Source of the DNA: Streptomyces fradiae | GTDB lineage: Bacteria; Actinomycetota; Actinomycetes; Streptomycetales; Streptomycetaceae | NCBI RefSeq assembly: GCF_041270065.1 | Contig: NZ_CP065958.1 | Location: 3,162,001-3,226,000, forward strand | Direction: 5' to 3' | DNA length: 64,000 nt | Shown: positions 39,490-48,740 of the stretch, one piece after another | How positions within the stretch are numbered: position 1 is the stretch's first letter | How the letters are laid out: every line of letters starts with the position of its first letter | Position numbers and translations under genes: made by a program | The notes under the pieces: model-generated | Databases searched by the model: none | What the model was told of the DNA's origin: nothing | Seen by the model: the letters and a program-made list of their open reading frames with translations, nothing else

Positions 39490-40545
39490 TCAGGCCTCCG
39501 CGACGACGTCGGCGGTACGGCGGCGGCGCACGACCCAGAACGCGCCGGTGCCGACGGCGAGGGTCGCGCCGACGCCGATGACGCCGGCGAGGCCGCCGGA
39601 CAGGCGCGCGTCCGAGACGTCCTTGACGCCGTAGTCGGCGAGCGGGGAGTCGGCGGCGGCGTGCGGCTCGACCTTGCTGTCGATGCCCTTGTCGGCGGCG
39701 ACCTTCTCCAGGCCGTCGGGGCTGGCGGAGGCGTAGAAGGAGACGAAGCCGGCGAGGACGAGCGCGGTGACGACACCGGTGATCCACAGCTTCTTCGGGG
39801 AGCGGGCCGCCACCGGGGCGCCGGCCGGCCGGGCCGCGGGCCCGGCATCCGGGGTGGCGTCGACGAGCTCGCCGTCCACGCGCAGCTTGAGCGGGGCGGT
39901 CAGGCCGCGGGCGCCGTACACGAGGTCGGGGCGGACGGCGATGACCGCGCCGACGGTGAGCATGGTGATGACGGCCTCGCCGATGCCGATGAGGACGTGC
40001 ACGCCGACCATCGCGGTGAGCACCTTGCCGAGCGGTACGTCGGTGGTGCCGCCGATCGCGTAGATCGCGGTGAAGGCGGTGGCCGCGGCCGGTACGGAGA
40101 CCAGGGCGGCCACGAAGGAGGCGACGGTCACCGAGCGCCGGGTGCGCGGCAGGACGAGGACCAGGCCGCGGAAGAGCGCGTAGGAGACGAGGACGGTCAC
40201 TACGCCCATGACGCTGATGTTCACGCCGAGCGCGGTGAGGCCGCCGTCGGCGAAGAGGACGCCCTGCATGAGCAGCACGACGGCGATGCACAGGACGCCG
40301 GTGTACGGGCCGACGAGGATCGCCGCGAGCGCGCCGCCCAGGAGGTGTCCGCTGGTGCCGGCCGCGACGGGGAAGTTGAGCATCTGCACGGCGAAGATGA
40401 ATGCCGCGACCAGGCCGGCCAGCGGGGCCGTGCGCTCGTCGAGCTCCTTACGCGCTCCGCGCAGGCTGACGGCGACGGCGCCGGCGGCGACGACACCGGC
40501 GGCGGCCGATACGGGGGCGTTGATGAATCCGTCAGGTACATGCAC
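39490..40545 (-). CDS. ECF metal transporter S component, CbiM/NikM fused to CbiN/NikN-like part
   Basis: 351 aa. It starts with MHVPDGF, whose first residues (Met1, His2) form the metal site in CbiM/NikM proteins. About eight membrane helices follow, then a second part (about 250-351) with two helices around a soluble loop, resembling CbiN/NikN. Fusion of M and N is common. Whether cobalt or nickel is carried cannot be read from the protein; a Nur-like box upstream and the absence of a cobalamin riboswitch favour nickel (inference). Confidence 0.88.
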   Translation of the reverse strand: MHVPDGFINAPVSAAAGVVAAGAVAVSLRGARKELDERTAPLAGLVAAFIFAVQMLNFPVAAGTSGHLLGGALAAILVGPYTGVLCIAVVLLMQGVLFADGGLTALGVNISVMGVVTVLVSYALFRGLVLVLPRTRRSVTVASFVAALVSVPAAATAFTAIYAIGGTTDVPLGKVLTAMVGVHVLIGIGEAVITMLTVGAVIAVRPDLVYGARGLTAPLKLRVDGELVDATPDAGPAARPAGAPVAARSPKKLWITGVVTALVLAGFVSFYASASPDGLEKVAADKGIDSKVEPHAAADSPLADYGVKDVSDARLSGGLAGVIGVGATLAVGTGAFWVVRRRRTADVVAEA

Positions 40546-40565
40546 GCCCGAATGATAAAGCGTTC

Positions 40566-40582
40566 CTGCGAACTGTTTGCAA
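40566..40582. promoter_or_regulatory. Nur-like operator before the ECF metal transporter
   Basis: CTGCGA-N5-TTGCAA closely matches the Streptomyces Nur consensus tTGCaa-N5-ttGCAA: one perfect half-site, the other with two mismatches, correct spacing. It lies about 20 bases before the transporter start. Nur is the nickel-responsive Fur-family repressor. Confidence 0.5.
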
Positions 40583-40706
40583 GAGCGCGTGGGGGTCAGG
40601 AGTGGAGTAAGGAGCCTTCTCTGACCGGGCGCGCGCCCCGGAAGAGTGGGACATTGAGGACTAACCGCGCGAACGTGTGTCGCGTACGAGTGTGAGGAGC
40701 CGCCCG

Positions 40707-41069
40707 ATGCCCCGCGCCGTCGATGACCGAGAAGTCGAGGACCACGCCAAAGGCCGGATCATCAGCGACGCCCCGCTCTCGCGGCCGGTGCCGGTGGCCC
40801 TGCGTTTCGACCCGGGGCTCGAACCCGCCACCGTGCGCTTCGTCTTCCCCGGCAACATCGAGTGGTCCTTCCCCCGCAGCCTCCTGGAGACCGGCCTGCG
40901 CGCCCCCGCCCGGCGCGGCGACATAGGCGTGTGGCCGTGCGGCCGGGTGCAGACGGTGGTCGAGTTCCACACGGCCGACGGCGTCGCCGTCGTCCAGTTC
41001 GACACCACCGCGCTGCTCCGCTTCCTCAAGCACACGTACGCCGTCGGCACGGCCATGTCGGCGCGCTGA
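40707..41069 (+). CDS. ssgE: SsgA-like sporulation protein, probably SsgE
   Basis: 120 aa SALP-family protein, found only in morphologically complex actinomycetes and acting in sporulation septation, wall remodelling and spore separation. The family pattern is visible: VPVALRFDPG, then WSFPRSLLETGLRAPARRGD and GVWPCGR, ending with LRFLKHTYAV. SsgE has been linked to correct spore detachment. The symbol is inferred from family plus position near the ppc-to-moaC stretch and could be another SALP. ATG 40707 has GAGGAG eight bases upstream. Confidence 0.75.
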   Translation: MPRAVDDREVEDHAKGRIISDAPLSRPVPVALRFDPGLEPATVRFVFPGNIEWSFPRSLLETGLRAPARRGDIGVWPCGRVQTVVEFHTADGVAVVQFDTTALLRFLKHTYAVGTAMSAR

Positions 41070-41127
41070 CGGCGTACGGGCCGCGTCGGCTCCCCGTCCC
41101 CACAGGTTCCGGCGCGTTCCGGGGCGC

Positions 41128-41148
41128 GCCGCCCGCTCAAGCGGCGGC
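41128..41148. terminator. possible terminator between ssgE and the MMPL gene
   Basis: GCCGCCCGCT pairs with AGCGGCGGC with one bulged C and a CA loop. It lies between two convergent genes. No T-run is evident. Confidence 0.4.
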
Positions 41149-41181
41149 CCCGGAGTTCAGAGGGCTGGCAAGGGCTCTGCC

Positions 41182-43374
41182 TCAGGCCTTGGCCAGCTCC
41201 TTCTCGTCCTTGTCGGTCTCGACAGGCCGCGCGGCGGGGGCGGCGGCCGCCAGGCCCTCGCCCTCGACGTCGACGTTCGGCAGCACGCGGCCGAGCCACT
41301 TCGGCAGCCACCAGGCCTTGTGGCCGAGCAGCGCGAGGACGGCCGGGACGATCGCCATGCGGACCACGAAGGCGTCGAAGAGGACGGCGACGGCGAGGCC
41401 GAAGCCGATCATCTTGACCATCTGCTCGCTGGATCCGATGAAGCCCGAGAAGACCGCGATCATGATCACCGCGGCCGCGGTGACCACCCGGGCGCCGTGC
41501 CGGAAGCCGGTGACGATCGCCTCGCCGGGGCGCGCCCCGTGGACGTACGCCTCGCGCATCCGGGTGACCAGGAAGACCTCGTAGTCCATGGCGAGGCCGA
41601 AGACGACGCCCACCATGAAGATCGGCATCATCGACATGATCGGGCCGGTCTGCTCGACGCCGAACACGCTGCCCAGCCAGCCCCACTGGAAGACCGCGAC
41701 GACCGCGCCGAGGGCGGCGACCACGGAGAGCAGGAAGCCGAGGGCCGCCTTCAGCGGGACCAGGACCGAGCGGAAGACCACCATGAGGAGCAGGAAGGCG
41801 AGGCCGACGACCAGGGCCAGATAGGGCAGCAGGGCGTCGTTCATCTTCTGCGAGAAGTCGATGTTCATCGCGGTGGCGCCGGTGACCAGGACGTCGTCGC
41901 CGGTCGCGCCGCGGATGTCGTGCACCAGCTGCTCGGTCTCCGCCGAGGACGGGCGGTCCTTCGGGATGACCGTGATCATCGCGGCGTCGCCGGCCTTGTT
42001 CGGGGTCGGCGGTGTGACGGCCGCCCAGCCCTCGACGCCCTTGATGGCGGTGACGGTCTTGTCTGCGGCGGTCTTGTCGCCGTCCACGACGACGAGCAGC
42101 GGGCCGTTGAAGCCGGGGCCGAAGCCGTCGGACAGCGCGTCGTACGCCCGGCGCTCGCTGGTGGAGGTGGGCTTCGCGCCGTCGTCCGGCAGGCCCATCT
42201 CCAGGGAGGCGGCGGGCACGGCGATCGCGCCCAGGCCGAGGACGCCGACGACGAGCACCATCAGCGGGCGGCGGATGACGAAGCGGGCCCAGCGGGTGCC
42301 GCCGTTGGGCTTGTCGCTCGCCTCGGCCGCGCCCTTGCCCTTGTCCTTGCCCTTGCGCTGCTTCCGGCTGACGACCTTGTCGCCGGCGAAGCCGAGCAGG
42401 GCCGGGATGAGCGTGAGCGCGATGAGGACGGCGATCACGACCGTGCCGGCGGCGGCGAAGCCCATCTTCGTCAGCATCGGGATGTTGACGACGGCCAGGC
42501 CGACCAGGGCGATGACGACGGTGAGTCCGGCGAAGACGACGGCGGAGCCGGCCGTGCCGACCGCGCGCCCGGCGGCTTCTTCCTTCGTGTGGCCCTCGGC
42601 GAGCTCCGAGCGGTAGCGGGAGACGATGAAGAGGGCGTAGTCGATGCCGACGGCGAGGCCGATCATCGACGCGAGGGTGGAGGTGGTGGTGCCGAGGTCC
42701 AGGACGTTCGCGAGCGCGGTGATCGACGAGACGCCGATGCCGACGCCGATGACCGCGGTGAGCAGCGGGAGCCCGGCCGCGACGAGCGAGCCGAAGGTGA
42801 TGACGAGCACGACGCCCGCGAGGACGATGCCGATGACCTCGCTCGCGCCCTGCTCCGGCATGGTCTGGAGCGCGTCGCCGCCGATCTCGACGGTCAGCCC
42901 CTGCCCCTGCGCGGCCTGGCCGGTCTCCTTGAGCGCGTCACGGGTCGCGTCGGTCAGCTCCATCGCGTTGACCTCGTACGCCACGGAGACGTAGGCGGTC
43001 GAACCGTCGCGGGAGACCGCCTGGGCCGTGTACGGGTCGGTGACCCGGGCGATCTGGTCGGAGCCGGACTGCAGCGCGGCCACGGTCTTGGCGACCTTGG
43101 CCTTGTTCGCCGGGTCCTGCATGCTCTGGCCGGCCGGGGCCTTGAAGACCACGCGGGCGGTGGCTCCGTCGGCGCTGGCCTCGGGGAAACGCTGTTCGAG
43201 CAGGTCGAAGGCGCGCTGTGCCTCGGTGCCGGGGATGGAGAAGGAGCTGGAGGTGGCGGCGGGCGCGGTGGCGGCACCGACTCCGGCGAGCGCGAGCAAC
43301 GCCACCCAGAGGAGGGCGACGAGCCGGCGGCGCCGGAAGGCGGAGCGGCCGAGCTTGTAGAGGAACGTGGCCAC
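41182..43374 (-). CDS. MMPL/RND-family transporter
   Basis: 730 aa, about twelve membrane helices in two repeats, each preceded by a large external loop (about 40-180 and 400-520). The first conserved region after the helix bundle has GLAVGIDYALFIVSRYRSE and the second FGLAMDYEVFLVTRMREA, both with the Asp-Tyr pair of the MMPL proton relay. It exports lipids, siderophores or drugs. GTG 43374 is chosen since GGGAG lies upstream. It follows a TetR gene by 100 bases; both are likely controlled by the twin palindromes at 44082-44150. Confidence 0.92.
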   Translation of the reverse strand: MATFLYKLGRSAFRRRRLVALLWVALLALAGVGAATAPAATSSSFSIPGTEAQRAFDLLEQRFPEASADGATARVVFKAPAGQSMQDPANKAKVAKTVAALQSGSDQIARVTDPYTAQAVSRDGSTAYVSVAYEVNAMELTDATRDALKETGQAAQGQGLTVEIGGDALQTMPEQGASEVIGIVLAGVVLVITFGSLVAAGLPLLTAVIGVGIGVSSITALANVLDLGTTTSTLASMIGLAVGIDYALFIVSRYRSELAEGHTKEEAAGRAVGTAGSAVVFAGLTVVIALVGLAVVNIPMLTKMGFAAAGTVVIAVLIALTLIPALLGFAGDKVVSRKQRKGKDKGKGAAEASDKPNGGTRWARFVIRRPLMVLVVGVLGLGAIAVPAASLEMGLPDDGAKPTSTSERRAYDALSDGFGPGFNGPLLVVVDGDKTAADKTVTAIKGVEGWAAVTPPTPNKAGDAAMITVIPKDRPSSAETEQLVHDIRGATGDDVLVTGATAMNIDFSQKMNDALLPYLALVVGLAFLLLMVVFRSVLVPLKAALGFLLSVVAALGAVVAVFQWGWLGSVFGVEQTGPIMSMMPIFMVGVVFGLAMDYEVFLVTRMREAYVHGARPGEAIVTGFRHGARVVTAAAVIMIAVFSGFIGSSEQMVKMIGFGLAVAVLFDAFVVRMAIVPAVLALLGHKAWWLPKWLGRVLPNVDVEGEGLAAAAPAARPVETDKDEKELAKA

Positions 43375-43474
43375 GGGGGCGTACTCCCGGTGTTGAGTGG
43401 GACAGGGCATGGGGAGCCGGCCCGACGGCGTGAGCGGTGCGCAGTCAGGTGGTGCGGGTGAGGCAGGTGGTGGG

Positions 43475-44050
43475 TCAGGCGCCGAGTGAGGGGAGCACCA
43501 CGGCGTCGATGTAGCTGCGGAGGAACGCGGAGTCCACCGGCTGGTCTTCGATCAGCGGGCGGGCGATGAACGCTCCGATCAGCATGTGGGGCACGAGCTT
43601 CAGGGCCGGGTTGTCGGCTCGGATCTCGCCTCTCCGGACGGCTCGCTGGAGGACTTCGTCGAGGCCGGTCATCTCGGGCTCGACGAGCAGCTCGCGCAGT
43701 GCCTGGAGCAGTTCGGGGTTGTCGTGGACGGCATGGGCCAGGCCCCGCATCAGCGCGGAGTCCTTCTCCATCTGGCAGTCGTCGGAGTTCGCGAGGATCG
43801 CGTCGAAGTCGCCGCGCAGGCTGCCGGTGTCGATCTCGGCGAGCGAGACCGGCTTGTTGTGGCGCAGTGCCCTGGCGACGAGCTCGGGCTTGCTCCCCCA
43901 CTGGCGGTAGAGGGTGGCCTTGCTGGATCGGGTGCGGGCGGCGACGGCGTCCATGGTGAGGGCGTCGTAACCGACCTCGCGCAGCAGGTCGAGCACGGCT
44001 TCGTACAGCTCGGCCTCCCGCTCGGGGGTGAGCCTGCTGCGAACTGCCAT
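43475..44050 (-). CDS. TetR-family regulator of the MMPL exporter
   Basis: 191 aa. The N-terminal HTH domain has AELYEAVLDLLREVGYDALT then MDAVAARTRSSKATLYRQW. The helical C-terminal domain (TetR_C type) fits ligand sensing. The ATG at 44050 has GGAGG seven bases upstream. It is the first gene of the probable operon with the MMPL transporter. Two copies of the palindrome ACGAAAC-N-GTTTCGT lie directly upstream, so autoregulation with ligand-induced export is the expected logic (inference). Confidence 0.9.
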   Translation of the reverse strand: MAVRSRLTPEREAELYEAVLDLLREVGYDALTMDAVAARTRSSKATLYRQWGSKPELVARALRHNKPVSLAEIDTGSLRGDFDAILANSDDCQMEKDSALMRGLAHAVHDNPELLQALRELLVEPEMTGLDEVLQRAVRRGEIRADNPALKLVPHMLIGAFIARPLIEDQPVDSAFLRSYIDAVVLPSLGA

Positions 44051-44081
44051 GGCCGGCCTCCTGCTTCCGTCCGGCGAGCGA

Positions 44082-44096
44082 ACGAAACGGTTTCGT
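44082..44096. promoter_or_regulatory. TetR operator 1 (ACGAAAC-G-GTTTCGT)
   Basis: A perfect 15-bp palindrome 32 bases before the TetR start codon. Confidence 0.8.
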
Positions 44097-44135
44097 ACAC
44101 GTCGACATAACGAAGATACCCCCCGGTATAGCGAA

Positions 44136-44150
44136 ACGAAACCGTTTCGT
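44136..44150. promoter_or_regulatory. TetR operator 2 (ACGAAAC-C-GTTTCGT)
   Basis: The same palindrome with a different central base, 54 bp from the first centre to centre. A spacing of about five helical turns would let two dimers bind on the same DNA face and cover the promoter between them. Confidence 0.8.
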
Positions 44151-44254
44151 ACGTGTCGTGGAACACACGCGTTGTCGTGGCACACCGGCGCTCCGGGCAC
44201 TTCTGCACTGACGTACGAGTTGCCTCACCCCCTTCCCGCGGAAAGCATGAGGAG

Positions 44255-47200
44255 GTGAGTGACGACGTCGCGTATCTCCGCTTCCCGCACCTCCACGGCG
44301 AGCTGCTGTGCTTCGCGGCCGAGGACGACCTCTGGGTCGCCCCCCTCGTGCCCGAGGGCCACCGGCCCGGCCGCGCCTGGCGGATCACCGCCGACCGGAC
44401 CCGGGTCGGGCCCCCGCGCTTCTCCCCGGACGGCCGCCACATCGCCTATACGAGCTGGCGCAGCCTCGATCCGGAGATCCACCTGGCGCCCGTGGACGGC
44501 GGCCCCTCCCGGCGGCTCAGCTACTGGGGCTCCACCGACACCCGGGTCTGCGGCTGGTCCCCGCCCGACCAGGACGGCCGGTCCGACATCCTCGCGGTCT
44601 CCTCCCACGGCCAGCCCTTCTCCTACTTCTCCTGGGCCTACACGGTCCCCACCGACGGCTCCCCCGGCGCCAAGCTGCCCTGGGGCCCGGTCACCGACAT
44701 CGCCGTCGCCGACTTCGACGAGGACGAAGCCCAGGCCGAGGGCTCCGGGGCGCAGCGGCGCTCCCTGCTGCTCACCGGCACCCCGCCGCACGAACCCGCC
44801 TCCTGGAAGCGCTACCGCGGCGGCGCCATGGGCCGCCTGTGGCTGCACGGAAGGCGGCTGCTCCCGGACCTCGGCGGGCACCTCGACGCACCGATGTTCG
44901 TCACCGCCCCGCCCGGCGAGGGCGGCCCGCGGATCGCGTTCCTCTCCGACCACGAGGGCATCGGCAACCTCTACTCCTGTCTCCCCGACGGCACCGACCT
45001 GCGCCGCCACACCGACCACGACGAGTTCTACGCCCGCAACGCCTCCAGCGACGGGCAGCGGGTGGTCTACCAGCACGCCGGCGAGCTGTGGATCGTCGAC
45101 GAACTCACCGCCGGCTCCCGCCCGCGCCGCCTCGACGTCCGCCTCGGCGGCCCCCGCACCGGCCGCCGCCCCTACCAGGTGCCCGCCGCCCACCACGTGG
45201 ACGCCCTGTCCGTGGACGAGACCGGCCGGGCCAGCGCCGTCTCGGTGCGCGGCAGCCTCTACTGGCTGACCCACCGCGACGGCCCCGCCCGCACCATCGC
45301 CGACACCCCCGGGGTCCGCGTCCGGCTCCCCGAGATGCTGGGCAGCGGCGGCCAGGTCGCCTACGTCACCGACGCCGCGGGCGAGGACGCCGTCGAGATC
45401 GCCTACCTCCCCCGCGCCAGCGGCGACCGCCCCCCGCGCCGCCTCGCCTCCGGACAACTCGGCCGCGTCGAGGAACTCGTCTCCGACCCCGACGGCGAAC
45501 GCCTCGCCATCGCCTCCAGCGACGGCCGCCTCCTCCTGATCGACGCGACGGAGGAGGACGAGGAACCGGACCTCACGGAGCCTGCCGCCGAGCCGACCGA
45601 CCAGGTGACCGAGCAGCCGGCCGAGGCGCCCACCGCGCTGGCCGACGGCACCGCTGCCTCGGCCGAGAGCACCGAGGCCGCCCAGGGCGCCGACAGCCCC
45701 GAGAGTCCCGGGGCCGAGAGTCCCGAGGGCCCCGGCGGCACCCCACCCCAGGGCAAGGTCACCGAGCTCATCCGCTCCCTCAACGGACCGGTCCGCGACC
45801 TCGCGTTCTCCCCCGACGGGGCCTGGCTCACCTGGTCGCACCCGGGCATCGGGCGCTCGCTGCGCTCCATCAAGATGGCCCGCATCTCCGGCCCCGGCGC
45901 GCCCGCCATCGTCGACGTCACCAACGGGCGCTTCGAGGACGAGAACCCGGTCTTCACCCGCGACGGGCGCTACCTCGCCTTCCTCTCCTGGCGGGGCTTC
46001 GACCCGGTGTACGACGTGCACACCGGCGACCTGTCCTTCCCGCTGGGCTGCCGCCCCTATCTCGTACCGCTCTCCTCCGCGACCCCCTCTCCCTTCGCGC
46101 TGCTTCCCGACGGGCGGCCCGCCGCCGGCGGCATGGACCCCGCCGACGAGGAGGCGGGCGCCGGGGACGGCACGGTCACCGTCGAGATCGAGGGACTCCC
46201 CGACCGGGTCCACCCCTTCCCCGTGACCGCCTCCAAGTACTCCGCCCTCCAGCCGGTGGCCGGCGGCGGCCTGGTGTGGCTGCGCTGGCCGATCTCCGGC
46301 GCTCTCGGCGAGACCTTCGCCAACCCCTCCGATCCTTCCCCCCGCCCCACGCTGGAGCACTACAACATCCCCAAGGCCCGCAAGACCGAACTCGTGGGCC
46401 ACCTCGACTGGTTCGCGGTGAGCGGCGACGGCTCCCGGCTCGTCGTGGTCGACGAGGGCGAGCTGCGGGCCGTCCCCGCCACCGAGTCCGGCGACAGCGA
46501 CTCGACGGTCTACCTCGACCTGCGGCGCATCGTGCACGAGGTCGACCCGGCCGCCGAGTGGCGGCAGGCCTTCGACGAGGCCGGCCGGATCGTCCGCGCC
46601 TACTTCTGGGAGCCGGACATGGGCGGCGTCGACTGGACGGCGGTCCTCGACCAGTACCGCCCGCTCGTCCAACGGGTCGCCTCCCCCGACGAGTTCGCCG
46701 ACCTGCTGCGCGAGGTGATGGGCGAGCTCGGCACCTCGCACGCGTACGTCAGCCCCGCCCGCCGCAACGAGGGCCCCGCCCACTACCAGCGCGCACAGGG
46801 TCTGCTCGGCGCCAACCTCGTGCCCCGCGACGACGGCTGGACGGTCAAGCGGATCCTGCCCGGCGACTCCTCCGACTCCAAGGCCCGCTCACCGCTCGCG
46901 GGCACCGGAATCCGCGAGGGTGCCGTCCTCACCCATGTCGACGGCCGTCCCGTCGACCCCGTGGCCGGTCCCTATCCCCTCCTCTCCGGCACCGGTGGCA
47001 CCACCGTCGAACTCACCTTCACCCCCGCCGGCGGCGAGGGCCGCTCCCGCCGGATCGCCGTCGTCCCCCTCGTCGACGAACGCCCGCTGCGCTACCAGGA
47101 CTGGGTGACCAAGCGGCGCGCGGTCGTGCGCGAGATCAGCAGCGGGCGCTGCGGCTACCTCCACATCCCCGACATGGGCGGCTCCGGCTGGGCCCAGTTC

Positions 47201-47779
47201 AACCGCGACCTGCGGATGGAGGTCTCCCGGCCGGCCCTCATCGTGGACGTGCGCGGCAACGCCGGCGGCCACATCAGCGAGCTGGTGATAGAGAAACTCA
47301 CCCGCAAGATCCTCGGCTGGGACCTCACCCGCAACGCCCAGCCGGTCAGCTACGCCTCCAACGCCCCCCGCGGCCCGATCGTCGCGCTCGCCGACGAGGC
47401 CACCTCCTCCGACGGCGACATGATCACCGCCGCCTTCAAACTGCTCGGCCTCGGCCCCGTCGTCGGCCAGCGCACCTGGGGCGGCGTCGTCGGCATGACG
47501 GGCCGCCACACCCTGGGCGACGGCACCACGATCACCGTGCCGATGAACGCCGCCTGGTTCCCCGAATACGGCTGGTCCGTGGAGAACCAGGGCGTCGCCC
47601 CCGACCTCGCCGTGCTGCGCACCCCCCTCGACTGGGCCGAGGGCCGGCACGCCCAGCTCGACGACGCCGTGCACGTCGCCCTGGCCCTGCTCGACGAGAA
47701 CCCGCCCGCGAGCCCGCCCGGCTACGAGGCGGTGCCGGACCGCTCCCGGCCCAAGCTGCCGCCCCGGTCCAGCTCGTAG
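44255..47779 (+). CDS. tricorn-like protease (S41 family)
   Basis: About 1174 aa. Two N-terminal beta-propeller regions with WD/TolB-like repeats (RFSPDGRHIAYTSWRSLDPE, LAFSPDGAWLTWSHPG, FTRDGRYLAFLSWRGFDP) are split by an acidic low-complexity linker (about 435-510). The C-terminal half has the C1/PDZ/C2 core: ELGTSHAYV (Ser-His), a PDZ-like region, GNAGGHISELV, the nucleophile in ATSSDGDMITAAFK, and ENQGVAPD (Glu). Tricorn degrades peptides after the proteasome. The GTG at 44255 touches GAGGAG, so the exact start is uncertain. Confidence 0.9.
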   Translation: MSDDVAYLRFPHLHGELLCFAAEDDLWVAPLVPEGHRPGRAWRITADRTRVGPPRFSPDGRHIAYTSWRSLDPEIHLAPVDGGPSRRLSYWGSTDTRVCGWSPPDQDGRSDILAVSSHGQPFSYFSWAYTVPTDGSPGAKLPWGPVTDIAVADFDEDEAQAEGSGAQRRSLLLTGTPPHEPASWKRYRGGAMGRLWLHGRRLLPDLGGHLDAPMFVTAPPGEGGPRIAFLSDHEGIGNLYSCLPDGTDLRRHTDHDEFYARNASSDGQRVVYQHAGELWIVDELTAGSRPRRLDVRLGGPRTGRRPYQVPAAHHVDALSVDETGRASAVSVRGSLYWLTHRDGPARTIADTPGVRVRLPEMLGSGGQVAYVTDAAGEDAVEIAYLPRASGDRPPRRLASGQLGRVEELVSDPDGERLAIASSDGRLLLIDATEEDEEPDLTEPAAEPTDQVTEQPAEAPTALADGTAASAESTEAAQGADSPESPGAESPEGPGGTPPQGKVTELIRSLNGPVRDLAFSPDGAWLTWSHPGIGRSLRSIKMARISGPGAPAIVDVTNGRFEDENPVFTRDGRYLAFLSWRGFDPVYDVHTGDLSFPLGCRPYLVPLSSATPSPFALLPDGRPAAGGMDPADEEAGAGDGTVTVEIEGLPDRVHPFPVTASKYSALQPVAGGGLVWLRWPISGALGETFANPSDPSPRPTLEHYNIPKARKTELVGHLDWFAVSGDGSRLVVVDEGELRAVPATESGDSDSTVYLDLRRIVHEVDPAAEWRQAFDEAGRIVRAYFWEPDMGGVDWTAVLDQYRPLVQRVASPDEFADLLREVMGELGTSHAYVSPARRNEGPAHYQRAQGLLGANLVPRDDGWTVKRILPGDSSDSKARSPLAGTGIREGAVLTHVDGRPVDPVAGPYPLLSGTGGTTVELTFTPAGGEGRSRRIAVVPLVDERPLRYQDWVTKRRAVVREISSGRCGYLHIPDMGGSGWAQFNRDLRMEVSRPALIVDVRGNAGGHISELVIEKLTRKILGWDLTRNAQPVSYASNAPRGPIVALADEATSSDGDMITAAFKLLGLGPVVGQRTWGGVVGMTGRHTLGDGTTITVPMNAAWFPEYGWSVENQGVAPDLAVLRTPLDWAEGRHAQLDDAVHVALALLDENPPASPPGYEAVPDRSRPKLPPRSSS

Positions 47780-48309
47780 AGGTCCAGCTCGTAGGCCGTG
47801 CCCGGCTCGCCGTCGAGCGTCACGCTGCCCACCGCGCCGAACCCGACCCGGGCGAGCACCGCCCGGGACGGCCCGTTGCCGAGGGTCGTGGCGGCGGTGA
47901 GCCGGCTCAGCCCGTACTCCTCGCGGGCCCGCGCGCACAACTCCCGTACCGTCGCGGTCGCCACCCCGCGGCCGGCGGTCTTCTCGGCGACCCGGTAGCC
48001 GAGTTCGGCGCTGCCGTCGGCTATGTCCACCAGATTGAACCGCCCCACTATCTCCCGGTCCCCCGCGACCAGCACATGGAAGAGGATCGTCCCGGCCTCC
48101 TGCTCGTCGAGCAGGGCCCGGTGCCGGGCGGCGAACTCCGCCTCCTCGAAATACGCGTCCCCGCGGTCGGGCACGGACGCGGCGAAGAAGGCCCGGTTCT
48201 CCCGCTCGAAGGCGAGCACGGCGGGCGCGTGGTCGGGTCGCAGCCGCTCAAGTACGCACGTCGTCACGTCGATTGCCTCAGGTGCCTGGGTTGCCTCAGT
48301 CTCGGACAT
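47722..48309 (-). CDS. GNAT N-acetyltransferase (RimJ/RimL-like)
   Basis: 195 aa. The order VLERLRPDHAP, FNLVDIADGSAELGYRVAEK, then the acetyl-CoA motif AGRGVATATVRELCARA and GNGPSRAVLARVGFG is that of ribosomal-protein/small-molecule N-acetyltransferases. Substrate unknown. ATG 48309 gives a typical length. Its 3' end runs 58 bases into the end of the convergent tricorn gene, so its last residues (LDRGGSLGRERSGTAS) are encoded opposite the protease tail. Confidence 0.85.
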   Translation of the reverse strand: MSETEATQAPEAIDVTTCVLERLRPDHAPAVLAFERENRAFFAASVPDRGDAYFEEAEFAARHRALLDEQEAGTILFHVLVAGDREIVGRFNLVDIADGSAELGYRVAEKTAGRGVATATVRELCARAREEYGLSRLTAATTLGNGPSRAVLARVGFGAVGSVTLDGEPGTAYELDLYELDRGGSLGRERSGTAS

Positions 48310-48380
48310 GAGGATCACGGTACGTAACTCCGCGATTCCGTGCAGGAAGTTATCCACAGGCAGCGGAGAGCAAAGAACGC

Positions 48381-48412
48381 GAAGGCGCACCCGGCGTCCC
48401 GGGTGCGCCTTC
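48381..48412 (-). terminator. terminator after the CsbD-like gene
   Basis: A perfect 14-bp stem, GAAGGCGCACCCGG against CCGGGTGCGCCTTC, with a CGTC loop, 15 bases past the stop on the minus strand. Confidence 0.75.
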
Positions 48413-48426
48413 CTCACAGGACGGCG

Positions 48427-48615
48427 TCAGGCGTCGTAGTCCATGTCGAGGCGGTCCTGGTCCTCCTGCTGCCGGCGTCGCTCGTCCTCGGACTTCGCAC
48501 GGTCCTTGGCCTGCGACGCGCGCTCGGAGGCCTTGTCCTTGGCCCCGCCCATCGCGTCCTGCATCTTGCCCTTGACCTGCTGCGCCTTGCCCTGCATATC
48601 GTCCTTGATGCCCAT
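48427..48615 (-). CDS. small hydrophilic CsbD-like protein
   Basis: 62 aa, highly charged and Gln/Lys-rich (MGIKDDMQGKAQQVKGKMQD, then DAMGGAKDKASE), with no hydrophobic core. The pattern resembles the CsbD-like stress-protein family or related small intrinsically disordered proteins. An own terminator follows and a long untranslated region precedes it, so it is a monocistronic gene. Function unknown. Confidence 0.6.
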   Translation of the reverse strand: MGIKDDMQGKAQQVKGKMQDAMGGAKDKASERASQAKDRAKSEDERRRQQEDQDRLDMDYDA

Positions 48616-48740
48616 GAAAGTTCACTCCTAGAAGGGTGTGAGGGAGACGGGGCGTGTCGCCCCTTGGGCTTCGACCAGACTGACACGGCAGGACAACCCG
48701 TGCATTTCGATCAGATACGGACAGTCACGAGGACGGACGG

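Noticed and set aside
40546..40706. Cobalamin riboswitch upstream of the metal transporter
   Set aside because: The gap is only about 160 bases, no B12-box-like GCCACTG was found, and a Nur-like site explains it better.
43374..43410. Upstream ATG start for the MMPL transporter
   Set aside because: No ribosome site, and the GTG at 43374 has GGGAG at good spacing and matches the usual family start.
44308..48327. 1339-codon frame overlapping the tricorn-like gene
   Set aside because: Arg/Pro-rich frame-shifted reading of a gene whose correct frame has all catalytic motifs.
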